Assembly: GCA_029552545.1 (NCBI GenBank)
Contig: JAKPDO010000019.1
Span: 248,001 to 312,000, forward strand
Length of the DNA stretch: 64,000 bases
Origin: Planctomycetota bacterium
GTDB taxonomy: Bacteria > Planctomycetota > Phycisphaerae > Sedimentisphaerales > Anaerohalosphaeraceae
Direction of reading: 5' to 3'
Within the stretch, counting starts at the first letter, position 1. Every line of letters begins with the position of its first letter. Of this stretch, positions 29,001 through 35,922 are shown one piece after another. The notes beneath the pieces are model-generated. The model made no database searches and had not been told where the DNA came from. It saw nothing but the letters and a program-made list of their open reading frames with translations. The position numbers and the translations under genes are program-made.

Positions 29001-30937
29001 CCGAAGCATTTTTAGAAGCCGAGCGGCAGGAATATGAAAAACAGCCGCCGGAGCTGCGCCCCCCTCTGCGTCCGGCTCCCCCGCCGATTTCAGAGTTGGA
29101 AATCAGCCGTTATTTAAGAACGCTGCCGAGCGTGAAGCCGAAGAAGACCGTTCAGGTTGCCTCCTCGAATGAGATTCGTGTCAGTGCCATTGTTTCAACC
29201 TATAATTCGGAGGCCTATATAGCAGGATGTCTGGAGAATTTAATCGGCCAGACTCTTTATGAAAAAGGGCAGCTTGAAATTCTTGTGATTGACAGCGGGT
29301 CTCAGCAGAATGAAGGGCAAATTGTTCGGGAATATCAGGCGGAGTATCCCAATATTCGTTATCTGCGTACGCCGCAGCGGGAGACAATTTATGCGGCCTG
29401 GAATCGGGCGGTTCGGCTGGCGGCAGGCAGGTACCTGACCAGTGCCAATACGGATGACCGGTATCGGTCGGATGCCCTGGAGATTCTGGCGGATACGCTC
29501 GATGCTCATTCGGAGGTCGGCCTTGTTTACGGGGATCAGATTATCAGCCCTATCCCTTTGGAAACGTTTTCCTCGGAGTGGGGGGAGAAGATCCCGCGTC
29601 CGGATTATACATATGAGCGGCTGCTGTTTGGATGCTGTGTGGGTTCGCAGCCGATGTGGCGAAAGTCGCTCCATGAGGAACTGGGGTATTTTGATGAGTC
29701 GCTGACGGTGGCCGGCGACTGGGACTTCTGGCTGCGAATTGCCGCTCGATATCCGTTCAAGAGAGTGCCTGAATTTCTGGGAATCTATTACAACAATCCA
29801 AACAGCGCGGAGCACCGCAATTTGATTCATTCTTATTATGAACGGTATCTGGTCGGCAAACGGTACGGCAATCCGTACATCTCCACAATTCCGCGCTGTG
29901 TCCGAAAAGACAATCCGCTTGTGTCGGTGATTATGCCGGCCCATAATGCCCGAGAATTTATCGGGGAGGCAATCGAGAGTGTTTTGATTCAGAATTATCC
30001 GCATTTTGAACTGCTGGTCATCAATGACGGTTCTGAGGATGATACGGAAGCGGTTATCAAGCGGTATGAAGACGAGCGAATTCGGTATTTTGTTCAGGAA
30101 CGAGGGGGGCCTTCAGCGGCTCGAAATGAGGGAATCCGACGCTCAAAAGGAGAGTTTTTTGTGATGCTGGACGCGGATGATTGCCTGTCGGCAGACCATT
30201 TGGGACAGATGCTGGACGCTTTTGACGAGTATCCGGAGGCCGACCTGATTTACTGCAAGACGATTCTGATCGACGAAGAAGGCAGGACGATTCAGGTTCA
30301 TCAGCAGCTGGAATTTTCCGACTCGAATCAGCTGATTCGGGAGTTCTTCCATGCCGGTTTTCCGCTTCTTCCGTTCCGTACGATGATTCGCCGGAGGGTG
30401 TTTGAGCAAATCGGCGAGTATGATCCGTCGCTTTGGGTGGCGGAGGATTTTGATATGTGGCGTCGGTTTCTCAAACAGGGGTTGGTTTTCCGCTATTGGC
30501 CCAAATCGTTTTATGGGCGGCGAATCCGAGAAAATGCCTGGTCCAAGACCGTTACGCCGGAGAAAGCCGCGACGCATTTTTCCGTTCTTCGGAGGTATCT
30601 GGACACCTTTGCACCGGAACAGCTGTTTCCGGAGGCCCAGTGGGAATCTTATCAGGGTTTGAAAAGGGAATATCTGTTCCGCTCACTGGCGGCCGGCGTC
30701 TTTGTTTCACTGGCGGAGCAGTACAAAAAAAACGGATTATCGCCTTATCTGATTCAGTCGGCGGCGGAACTGGCGATGGAGCAGATACGAATCTGCAGGT
30801 CTCTCTGTTCTGATCAGCCGGTTCCCCTTTCTCTGGAGCAAAGATGTGAGAACCTGCTGATTGACGCAGGAGCCGTCGGGGTGCTGCAGGAAATTGCGGC
30901 AGGATGTTCGAAAACGGAGGTTGAATCTTGTAAATGA
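23075..30937 (+). CDS. Giant multidomain glycosyltransferase/methyltransferase (2620 residues)
   Basis: Modules in order: short helical N-terminus (20-80); SAM methyltransferase (95-190, VLDIGSG, FDFVYCSHVLEHA); GT2-like (305-480, WLIDSDEVY); methyltransferase (640-820, SYLEIGVRTGAS, LITVDGDHS, VIVFDDL); another methyltransferase-like module (865-1065, KIIETGTYLGRGTTT, CILALDDIYH); GT9 (1080-1425, WLRPDAIGDGVLSASML, GAETGLAHIAAAL); methyltransferase (1510-1680, RILDVGGGNSR, FDFVFSISTLEHV); then three GT2 domains (1760-1990, 2035-2265, 2280-2500) with LNSDD, NTDDR and LDADD metal sites. There is no signal peptide or membrane helix, so it should be cytosolic. AAGGTG precedes the ATG. It is coupled (ATGA) to the next gene. 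It probably assembles and methylates a flagellar glycan; substrate unknown. Confidence 0.85.
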   Translation: MIVLPSNPRFCVLRKKAICEGISLQEGLLRAKELAINQQYLAALDLYEQLYRQYPQEAVQILAGAYDSIYRILREKKNRYWMYQARYFDFQIGPQDKVLDIGSGHMPFPFATHLADFAIEDNTYGRAGEPFRMVEGKKIFQCNVEKMPFADKEFDFVYCSHVLEHAENPEQACRELMRIAKRGYIETPTKGKDIFFDSARVSHHRWSIDLFNHRLVFTEYHPEELKGLECNVLGRMVSDPKTEYEKAFYALHFLRADMLNVMLYWEDQFEYEVRRFSNLPEGAAVSNAAVSVSDGCFRGTAPQEPRFSFVMIVLNGMPFIEYSLKSIYEFAHEIIIVEGAVEKCLFAANPDGSSKDGTVEFLRTFPDPSHKIRLIQGRWPEKCEMQNEALRYVTGDYVWLIDSDEVYKREDLEKIRTLLKNDPSITQVNFIPDNFWKGLDYIFVSPKFFEPAHHYRRLFQFRPGAVFISHRPPTLRWPGSSQTTEQMKLLDGQTTRRLGIIPFHYSYVTEEQVRQKIELYRRYGWGRMWNLDLQEWYEQCFLKWTPENREEIEKKWPVWTGDRDSHTERFTGTHPEVMRDFMVKVRTASAADAVFPEEKTLPILGSPAVAAQVLQNWQMIEADEPIRNRIAMIQKHLSEGKPFWNLYVALAYTAARLKPKSYLEIGVRTGASMVQVLGQSELDLAVGVDLWTGCYSDLPNTREYTQKQLRTFLLKTGCRTEIHLIQGDSHRVLKQLIQEGRRFDLITVDGDHSQVGAWEDLLDAKKLLADRGVIVFDDLIHPQFSYLLETAKRFVREFPEFKLLLNTKQDNGTALFLKGILPEEFLHQDELTSAKSSSLKVAEEYVKNGMAVKDGSAFAEAIARVFLERRPRKIIETGTYLGRGTTTILAEAMRRSGIEGTFFTIEVNPNYYAQAKAYLESRGYPVKPLCGLSIPRRLLPARDQIQAYVSQTAGGESIFVDHPEPVRAERYYQETDFPDVPDDLLGQCLEAFDGRPDFVLLDSAGHLGWIEFQYLLERLKGPCILALDDIYHVKHYRSFQQMQNDKRFEILAASKEKFGFCIARFEPQPKPRMTAEPLPEPKHILWLRPDAIGDGVLSASMLPVIRRRFPKARLTVLVEESTAPLYEACPYVDEILRFSMEETYKPAEFLQKWAPKIWKLQADWLLHSVYSRQYLMDGLVYLSRIPVRIGMEGDCTNISPEQKAESDRWYTHLISSPGVWKSELERHRDFLKGLGCETESLKPMIWLTKEDEAFARRWFEEHNVAPERAVILFAGARVHLRLYEGYGMALEKTALRRQMTVIALGSKSDYEMNQRNLEPLSRNGVQTFNLCGGLTLHQSAALIKYARLAVGAETGLAHIAAALEVPHVIVIGGGHFGRFMPYSSKTTLAALPLDCYGCNWNCRYSEQKTYCIQDLQPFVLSEAVEKTLESPADKPRIFIPDSASYQKADGGPEWKLFENAVPFQNVEIYSVSGRKPLSQRGKEKTPALSRPKEFSIIDNPHEFTYSKRWHFQLFQQSSQELFGRPVDPDNWDLKRYQDLLVCEFLKRHIPKGSRILDVGGGNSRILSHFCRDYECWNIDPLKGDGYGPVDLDPKGRYKLVRDYMGNFNSELPDNYFDFVFSISTLEHVPEDPKIHQNIRDDINRVLKPGGYSFHLVDTIIRPNGVWVHGQVKNFFFTQKTLNRWVEPQELINDPDLYTMSKSAYEKWWMPANHIPYESFGRPFSYQVLWQKAPKPKPQGGTGQSSKSSCIEISPQSTWPKITVVTPSFNQAKYLEACIQSVLNQGYPNLEYIIMDGGSTDGSVEIIKKYEKYLTYWQSKPDGGQYAAVEEGFRRSTGEILTWLNSDDIFLPDAFFKTAAIFQNRPDVSWLMAKTCTLREDGTIHRAAPCVKLWNRARYLQKDYKYIQQEGTFWRRSLWEKAGACLKKESYLAGDLELWMRFFRYADLFTAETYLGAFRYHTGQKTADFLEQYNREAEAFLEAERQEYEKQPPELRPPLRPAPPPISELEISRYLRTLPSVKPKKTVQVASSNEIRVSAIVSTYNSEAYIAGCLENLIGQTLYEKGQLEILVIDSGSQQNEGQIVREYQAEYPNIRYLRTPQRETIYAAWNRAVRLAAGRYLTSANTDDRYRSDALEILADTLDAHSEVGLVYGDQIISPIPLETFSSEWGEKIPRPDYTYERLLFGCCVGSQPMWRKSLHEELGYFDESLTVAGDWDFWLRIAARYPFKRVPEFLGIYYNNPNSAEHRNLIHSYYERYLVGKRYGNPYISTIPRCVRKDNPLVSVIMPAHNAREFIGEAIESVLIQNYPHFELLVINDGSEDDTEAVIKRYEDERIRYFVQERGGPSAARNEGIRRSKGEFFVMLDADDCLSADHLGQMLDAFDEYPEADLIYCKTILIDEEGRTIQVHQQLEFSDSNQLIREFFHAGFPLLPFRTMIRRRVFEQIGEYDPSLWVAEDFDMWRRFLKQGLVFRYWPKSFYGRRIRENAWSKTVTPEKAATHFSVLRRYLDTFAPEQLFPEAQWESYQGLKREYLFRSLAAGVFVSLAEQYKKNGLSPYLIQSAAELAMEQIRICRSLCSDQPVPLSLEQRCENLLIDAGAVGVLQEIAAGCSKTEVESCK

Positions 30938-31872
30938 CAATGAGCGGTTTTTCCAATCGGAATGCAGAGGCGGTTCTGGCAACGAGTATATCGCCCCGGA
31001 ACCCGGACAATCAGCAGCGGGCTGTTCAATCATGGCTGAAGGCGGGATTTTCGGTGATTAGTGTGAATAATCCGGAAGAAATTGAGCTGCTGCGTCCGCT
31101 GTTTCCGCAGGTCGTTTTTGTTCCGGCAAGACGGAACGGACAGGAGCATTTCGGCAAACCGCTGATTTATATTGATGATTTGCTTGCGACGCTGAGGGAG
31201 ACCGGGGCTTCGACAGTCGGCCTGATTAATTCGGATATTCATCTGAAAATAACGGAGGCTCATCGAAGGGTTCTGGAGGAAGTAACCCCAAAATCTGTCC
31301 TCTGCGTTCATCGTGTGGGGGTACAAAGTTTGGATGAAGAGAAAGGCGAACTGTTTATCGGAGGTGTGGATGCCTTTTTGTTTCATCGCCGTATTCTGGA
31401 GCAGATTCCGCCTTCTATTTTCTGTCTGGGAGTGCCTTGGTGGGATTATTATTTTCCGATCGTCTGTATTCTGAATCAGGTGCCGCTGGTTCGTTTTCAG
31501 GAACCGATTGCTTATCACCGGAAACACCCACTGAATTGGGATATGAAACTGTGGCACCGGATGGGCCGTTATTTCTATGGACGGCTTCTGGAATTGTGCG
31601 CCGAAAAAACGGGATACAATCCCTTTCAGAATCTGGCTGAAATATTCGGCAATGCCTGGAAATGCTATCATATTATTCTGACGCAAAAGAAGGTTCCCCT
31701 GGCGGTGGTTCAAAGAAACCTGGCCTATTGTGAGTTTATCTTCGGCATCATCTGCGGTTCCGTTCGTATTTTGGAGCCTGTTGTTCCTTCAAAGGCGGGT
31801 GCTGTTTCTCCTGTCCGGCTTGAAAACGGCGTAAACCAAATTCATCATTTGGAGGTATCAACAGTCCGATGA
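30934..31872 (+). CDS. Putative GT-A-fold glycosyltransferase
   Basis: The 312-residue protein starts within the stop of the giant gene (ATGA) and overlaps the next start likewise. It has a compact Rossmann-like N-terminal half (FSVISVNNPEEIELLRPLFPQVVFVPA), a possible metal site in GLINSDIHLK near 100, and a C-terminal acceptor-side pattern (GGVDAFLFHRRIL, LGVPWWDYYFPI) seen in some GT-A glycosyltransferases. I do not recognise the exact family. Tight coupling with two GT genes makes a glycan-related function likely. Confidence 0.55.
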   Translation: MTMSGFSNRNAEAVLATSISPRNPDNQQRAVQSWLKAGFSVISVNNPEEIELLRPLFPQVVFVPARRNGQEHFGKPLIYIDDLLATLRETGASTVGLINSDIHLKITEAHRRVLEEVTPKSVLCVHRVGVQSLDEEKGELFIGGVDAFLFHRRILEQIPPSIFCLGVPWWDYYFPIVCILNQVPLVRFQEPIAYHRKHPLNWDMKLWHRMGRYFYGRLLELCAEKTGYNPFQNLAEIFGNAWKCYHIILTQKKVPLAVVQRNLAYCEFIFGIICGSVRILEPVVPSKAGAVSPVRLENGVNQIHHLEVSTVR

Positions 31873-33740
31873 GATATCTGGTTTCAGCAATTGTTTCGGC
31901 ATACAAGTCAGAAGCGTTTCTTCGCGAATGTCTGGAAGATCTGACGAATCAGACGCTTTTTGAAAAAGGACTTCTGGAAATTGTAGTGGTGGACAGCGGG
32001 TCTCCGGAGAATGAATGGAAGATTGTGGAGGAGTTCCAGAAACGCTCCGATTCCATTCTTTATCTTCGGACCTCTGAACGGGAAACGGTTTATGCGGCCT
32101 GGAACCGGGGCATCCGGGCCTCCTGCGGCAAGTATTTGACGAACGCGAACACAGATGACCGCCATGCCCCCGAAATGCTGGAGGTGCTGGCGGACTTGCT
32201 CGAGAAAAATCCTGACCAGGCGGCGGTCTATTCTCATTTTTATATTACGGATGTGCCTCATCAAACCTGGCAGACCAAAACGCCTTCCGAATTGGCGGAC
32301 TGGCATCCTCCTTTTTCCCGGGAGGCATTGCTGAAGGGCAACTTTATGGGGCCGCAGCCGATGTGGCGGCGCTCTCTTCACGATGAATACGGCTATTTTG
32401 ACCCATCCTTTAAGGTCTCCGGCGATTGGGAATTCTTCCTGCGGGTTTCACAGACGTATTCGTTTCTGCTCAATCGGGTGCCGCTGGGGCTGTATTACCG
32501 CAATCCGGGCAGTTTGGAGCGAAGCGCAGGCACCCGACATCAGGAAGACCGATTCATTCGGGAATTGTACACAAAGAACCGGAATCAAATTATTCGCAGA
32601 CCGTTCATTCCGGAATCGGGGTCCGCTTTTGCGGCTCGCCCGTCTGTTGTTGTTCCGGTTTCTGTTCCTTCCGTCGGGCCGATGGTGAGTGTCTGTATGG
32701 CGGCCTATAATACGGCATCGTTTATCCGGCAGGCGATTGAGTCGGTTCTGGCTCAAACCTATCGAGATTTTGAACTGGTGGTTGTTGATGACGGCAGCAC
32801 GGATGGAACGGCGGCTGTGGTGCAGTCTTTTCAAGATCGGAGAATCCGGTTTTTCTCCCAGCCGCATCAAAACTTTGCTTCGGCAATCAACCGGGCGATT
32901 CAGGAGGCACACGGGCGATTTGTACTGGGGGTGGATTCGGATGATTTTATTGCGCCCGATTATCTGGAACGAATGATTACATTTGTAATACAGAATCCGG
33001 ATTATGATTATTATTATCCGGAAAAACTAACGTTGGTGGATGAAGCCGGCAAGCCGACTGGGGTAGAATGGAAATACGATTCCATCGAAAATCCTGAGAT
33101 ACTTCCAGCCCTTCTGTTTGCCCGAGGCGACTCACCGATTCCGAATTCCGGTTCGCTGAAGCGGCGGGCTCTATTCGAAAAAACCGGATTGTATCGCGAG
33201 TTGGATAATGTGGAGGATTTTGAGTTTTTGTGCCGCTGCGGACCGCAGATTCGCTTCCGAAGAGTTGCAGGGGGCTGCGGATATTTCTATCGGAGGTTGG
33301 AAAAAAGCAATACTGTACGTTATGAGCGGCGCCATCGCATTACAGCACAGTGTTTGGAGGAAATGATTGAACGGTATCAACCGGAACAATTATATCCGTT
33401 TTTGAAGGGGGACGATTTTGAAAGGAAAAAGCAATTCTGGAATTACATTGTTTCCATTTTTGAAAAGCACGCAGATACTTACCGCCAAAGACAAGGAGAA
33501 GTATTTGCCCGCTGTGCGGAAAAATACAGACAGAGGAGGCCTGAAATCTTGGTCCGAGAAGGTTTCAAACGGGTGCAGAACTCTTTGGAAAAGAAAAACG
33601 TGCGGCAGGCGGCTGAACTATGTCGGCAATTATTGTCCGATAAGTCTCTTTATTTGGCTGACGGAAGCCGACAAACTCTTCAACAGATTCTCGAGCAAAT
33701 TGAAACGAACTGCCCGGAAAAAGATTTTGCTGTTAAATGA
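31869..33740 (+). CDS. Tandem GT2 glycosyltransferase, paralogous to the C-terminal module of the giant protein
   Basis: The 623-residue protein has two GT2 domains. The first (about 1-225) has VSAIVSAYKSEAFLRECLEDL, VVDSGSPENEWKIVEEF and TNANTDDRHAPEML; the second (about 275-500) has VSVCMAAYNTASFIRQAIESVLAQTYRDFELVVVDDGSTDGT and LGVDSDDFIAPDYL. Order and motifs match residues 2035-2500 of the giant upstream protein (for example ETVYAAWNRGIRA versus ETIYAAWNRAVRL), which points to duplication of a two-domain unit. The C-terminal 120 residues are charged and helical. It is the last gene of the glycosylation block before fliD. Confidence 0.85.
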   Translation: MRYLVSAIVSAYKSEAFLRECLEDLTNQTLFEKGLLEIVVVDSGSPENEWKIVEEFQKRSDSILYLRTSERETVYAAWNRGIRASCGKYLTNANTDDRHAPEMLEVLADLLEKNPDQAAVYSHFYITDVPHQTWQTKTPSELADWHPPFSREALLKGNFMGPQPMWRRSLHDEYGYFDPSFKVSGDWEFFLRVSQTYSFLLNRVPLGLYYRNPGSLERSAGTRHQEDRFIRELYTKNRNQIIRRPFIPESGSAFAARPSVVVPVSVPSVGPMVSVCMAAYNTASFIRQAIESVLAQTYRDFELVVVDDGSTDGTAAVVQSFQDRRIRFFSQPHQNFASAINRAIQEAHGRFVLGVDSDDFIAPDYLERMITFVIQNPDYDYYYPEKLTLVDEAGKPTGVEWKYDSIENPEILPALLFARGDSPIPNSGSLKRRALFEKTGLYRELDNVEDFEFLCRCGPQIRFRRVAGGCGYFYRRLEKSNTVRYERRHRITAQCLEEMIERYQPEQLYPFLKGDDFERKKQFWNYIVSIFEKHADTYRQRQGEVFARCAEKYRQRRPEILVREGFKRVQNSLEKKNVRQAAELCRQLLSDKSLYLADGSRQTLQQILEQIETNCPEKDFAVK

Positions 33741-33763
33741 AGAGATTCGGAGTAATTGGGCGA

Positions 33764-33790
33764 TTACAGGAAGGTTTTTTCAGCCGATAA
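33764..33790 (+). promoter_or_regulatory. Possible sigma-28 (FliA-type) promoter of fliD
   Basis: GCCGATAA (33783-33790) is a perfect match to the FliA -10 element. Exactly 15 bases upstream is TTAC, a poor match to the -35 TAAA. It lies 53 bases before the fliD start, in the short gap after the glycosyltransferase block. fliD is a FliA-dependent late gene in other bacteria. Confidence 0.45.
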
Positions 33791-33843
33791 TAAAGATAGG
33801 ATTTTTTCAAAGGCAGACCGATTCTGATTTGTGAGAGAAGACC

Positions 33844-35922
33844 ATGGCATCTATCCAATTGACAGGTCTTTCGACGGGAATTGACACAGCGGCGATTGTT
33901 GAGCAGCTGATGCAGGTGGAAAAACGCCGACTGACCAGTTTGCAGTCCAGTCTGGCAACGCTGAAGGACAAACGAACGGCCGTGACCGACCTGAACAGCA
34001 AGCTGACTTCTTTTCGTTCGGCCCTGAGTGCTTTGTCGGATTCGAGCCAATTGAGGACGTATCAGGCCAAAACCAGTGATGAGGACCTGCTGACTGCGAC
34101 GGCTGGCAGCAGCGCCTTTGAAGGGACGCACAATATCAAGATTCGACAGCTGGCTACCGCCAACCGCTGGGTACATAATGGATTTAATTACAAGACTCAG
34201 TATGTCGGAGAAGGCAATCTGATTTTGTCGTATAATAACAAGGAGTTTGTAGTGCAGACCACGGCCACTACGACTCTGGAGGAATTGGTAACTCTGATAA
34301 ACAATGACCCGGATAATCCGGGAATTACGGCCAGCATTCTGGATTATCAGTCGGCCGGCGGTCGGTATCATCTGGTTCTGAGCGGCCGTGAAAGCGGTTC
34401 GGATTATCAGATTGCCATCAACACGAGCAATACGGATGTTCATACCTCTTCGGCCCTGAAAACGAGCAACGGGGACAACGCTTCCCTGACGACCCGTTTG
34501 TCTCAATTACAGGGCAGTTCCGGTTTCGGGACGGGTTCCACATCAGATCAGATTCGGATTCAGGGTACCCTTCGGGACGGTACGCCGGTGGACTATTCTT
34601 TCGATGTGAACCAGTACACGACCGTGGAAGAGCTGATGTCCGAAATTGAAAATGCATTCGGAGATACGGTCAAGGTTCGTCTGGAAGAAGGAACTCTGAT
34701 TCTTACGGACCGCACCAGCGGGACCAGCAACCTGTCAATTTCGCTTGAGCTGGTGCCCGGAGAGGGGTCATCGGCGGTCTGGACAGCTCCGACTTTTACG
34801 GAAACTACAGTCGGCGGTTCGATTACGTCCAATCTGACGCTGCTGGCGCCGTCCACTTTTTTGGAAACCCAGGCGGCTCAGGATGCGATGATTAAGGTGG
34901 ATGGATATCCGCCGGGGGATGATACCGATGAAAATACCTGGATTCGCCGCAGCACCAACACGATTGATGATGTGATTGCCGGGGTCACCCTGAATCTGCA
35001 CAGTGCGACCGGGAATGACACCGATGGGTATCGGTCCGTAGAAGTGACCCTGAACCGTGATACGACGACGCTGAAGGATAAACTCCAGGCGATGGTCGAT
35101 GCGTATAATGCGGCGGTTTCCTATCTAAAGGAAAAAACAACCTATAATGAAGAGGAGAAAAAGACCGGTATTCTGTCTTCGGAGTACAGTTTAACCAGCA
35201 TTACGAGTCTGATTCGCTCTCCGCTTCTCTTTAATGCGGCCGGGTTTACAGACAAGGATACCTTTGTCAAACCGGCGGATATCGGCATCAAGTTCAAGGC
35301 GGACGGCACCCTGACTCTCGACAGTGCCAAGCTTGAAGAAGCGCTGGTGGATGATTATCAGGGGGTGCTTTCTCTGATTGGTGCCAAGAAGACGGGCTAC
35401 AGCAGTTCCAATACGATTCAATTTTATCAGGCCAGCAGTTATACGCAGGGCGGCCAGTATGATGTCCGGGTTACGGTGGAAGGCGGTGTGATTACATCGG
35501 CGCAGATTAAGCTGAACACGGAGGACTGGTCGGCCGCACGGGATATGCGAATCGAAGGCAATACTCTGTACGGAAGTACGGACACCATCAGCAGCGGATA
35601 TCCGGCGCATCCCGAATACAGTCTGGTCTTAACGGTTGATACATCGCAGAACGGAAGCTTTGATGCCTCTGTAAGCGTCAAGCAGGGCTTTGCAGGCAAT
35701 CTGTATGATGTGGTGGACAACATGCTGAAGGTCGGCACCGGACGTGTTTCGATGGTTCAAAAGAGCGTCCAGAGCCGCATTGACAATATGGACGGTCAAA
35801 TCAGCCGAGAGGAAGAACGACTGAGTCGTGTCGAGACGCGGCTGAAGAATCAATACGCCCGGTTGGAGAGAACTTTGCAGCTGATTCAGCAGCAGATGTC
35901 CGGCCTGAACATGCTTGGTTAG
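33844..35922 (+). CDS. fliD: Flagellar filament cap protein FliD (HAP2)
   Basis: The 692-residue protein begins with the FliD N-terminal motif (LTGLSTGIDTAAIVEQLMQVEKRRLTSLQSSLATLKDK) and ends with the C-terminal coiled region (DNMDGQISREEERLSRVETRLKNQYARLERTLQLIQQQMSGLNMLG). The centre contains several beta domains. It is longer than enterobacterial FliD (about 470) but similar to forms in other phyla. The stop codon overlaps the stop of the convergent flhA-like gene (35919-35922), so there is no space for a terminator between them. No fliS or fliT with a clear match follows. Confidence 0.93.
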   Translation: MASIQLTGLSTGIDTAAIVEQLMQVEKRRLTSLQSSLATLKDKRTAVTDLNSKLTSFRSALSALSDSSQLRTYQAKTSDEDLLTATAGSSAFEGTHNIKIRQLATANRWVHNGFNYKTQYVGEGNLILSYNNKEFVVQTTATTTLEELVTLINNDPDNPGITASILDYQSAGGRYHLVLSGRESGSDYQIAINTSNTDVHTSSALKTSNGDNASLTTRLSQLQGSSGFGTGSTSDQIRIQGTLRDGTPVDYSFDVNQYTTVEELMSEIENAFGDTVKVRLEEGTLILTDRTSGTSNLSISLELVPGEGSSAVWTAPTFTETTVGGSITSNLTLLAPSTFLETQAAQDAMIKVDGYPPGDDTDENTWIRRSTNTIDDVIAGVTLNLHSATGNDTDGYRSVEVTLNRDTTTLKDKLQAMVDAYNAAVSYLKEKTTYNEEEKKTGILSSEYSLTSITSLIRSPLLFNAAGFTDKDTFVKPADIGIKFKADGTLTLDSAKLEEALVDDYQGVLSLIGAKKTGYSSSNTIQFYQASSYTQGGQYDVRVTVEGGVITSAQIKLNTEDWSAARDMRIEGNTLYGSTDTISSGYPAHPEYSLVLTVDTSQNGSFDASVSVKQGFAGNLYDVVDNMLKVGTGRVSMVQKSVQSRIDNMDGQISREEERLSRVETRLKNQYARLERTLQLIQQQMSGLNMLG

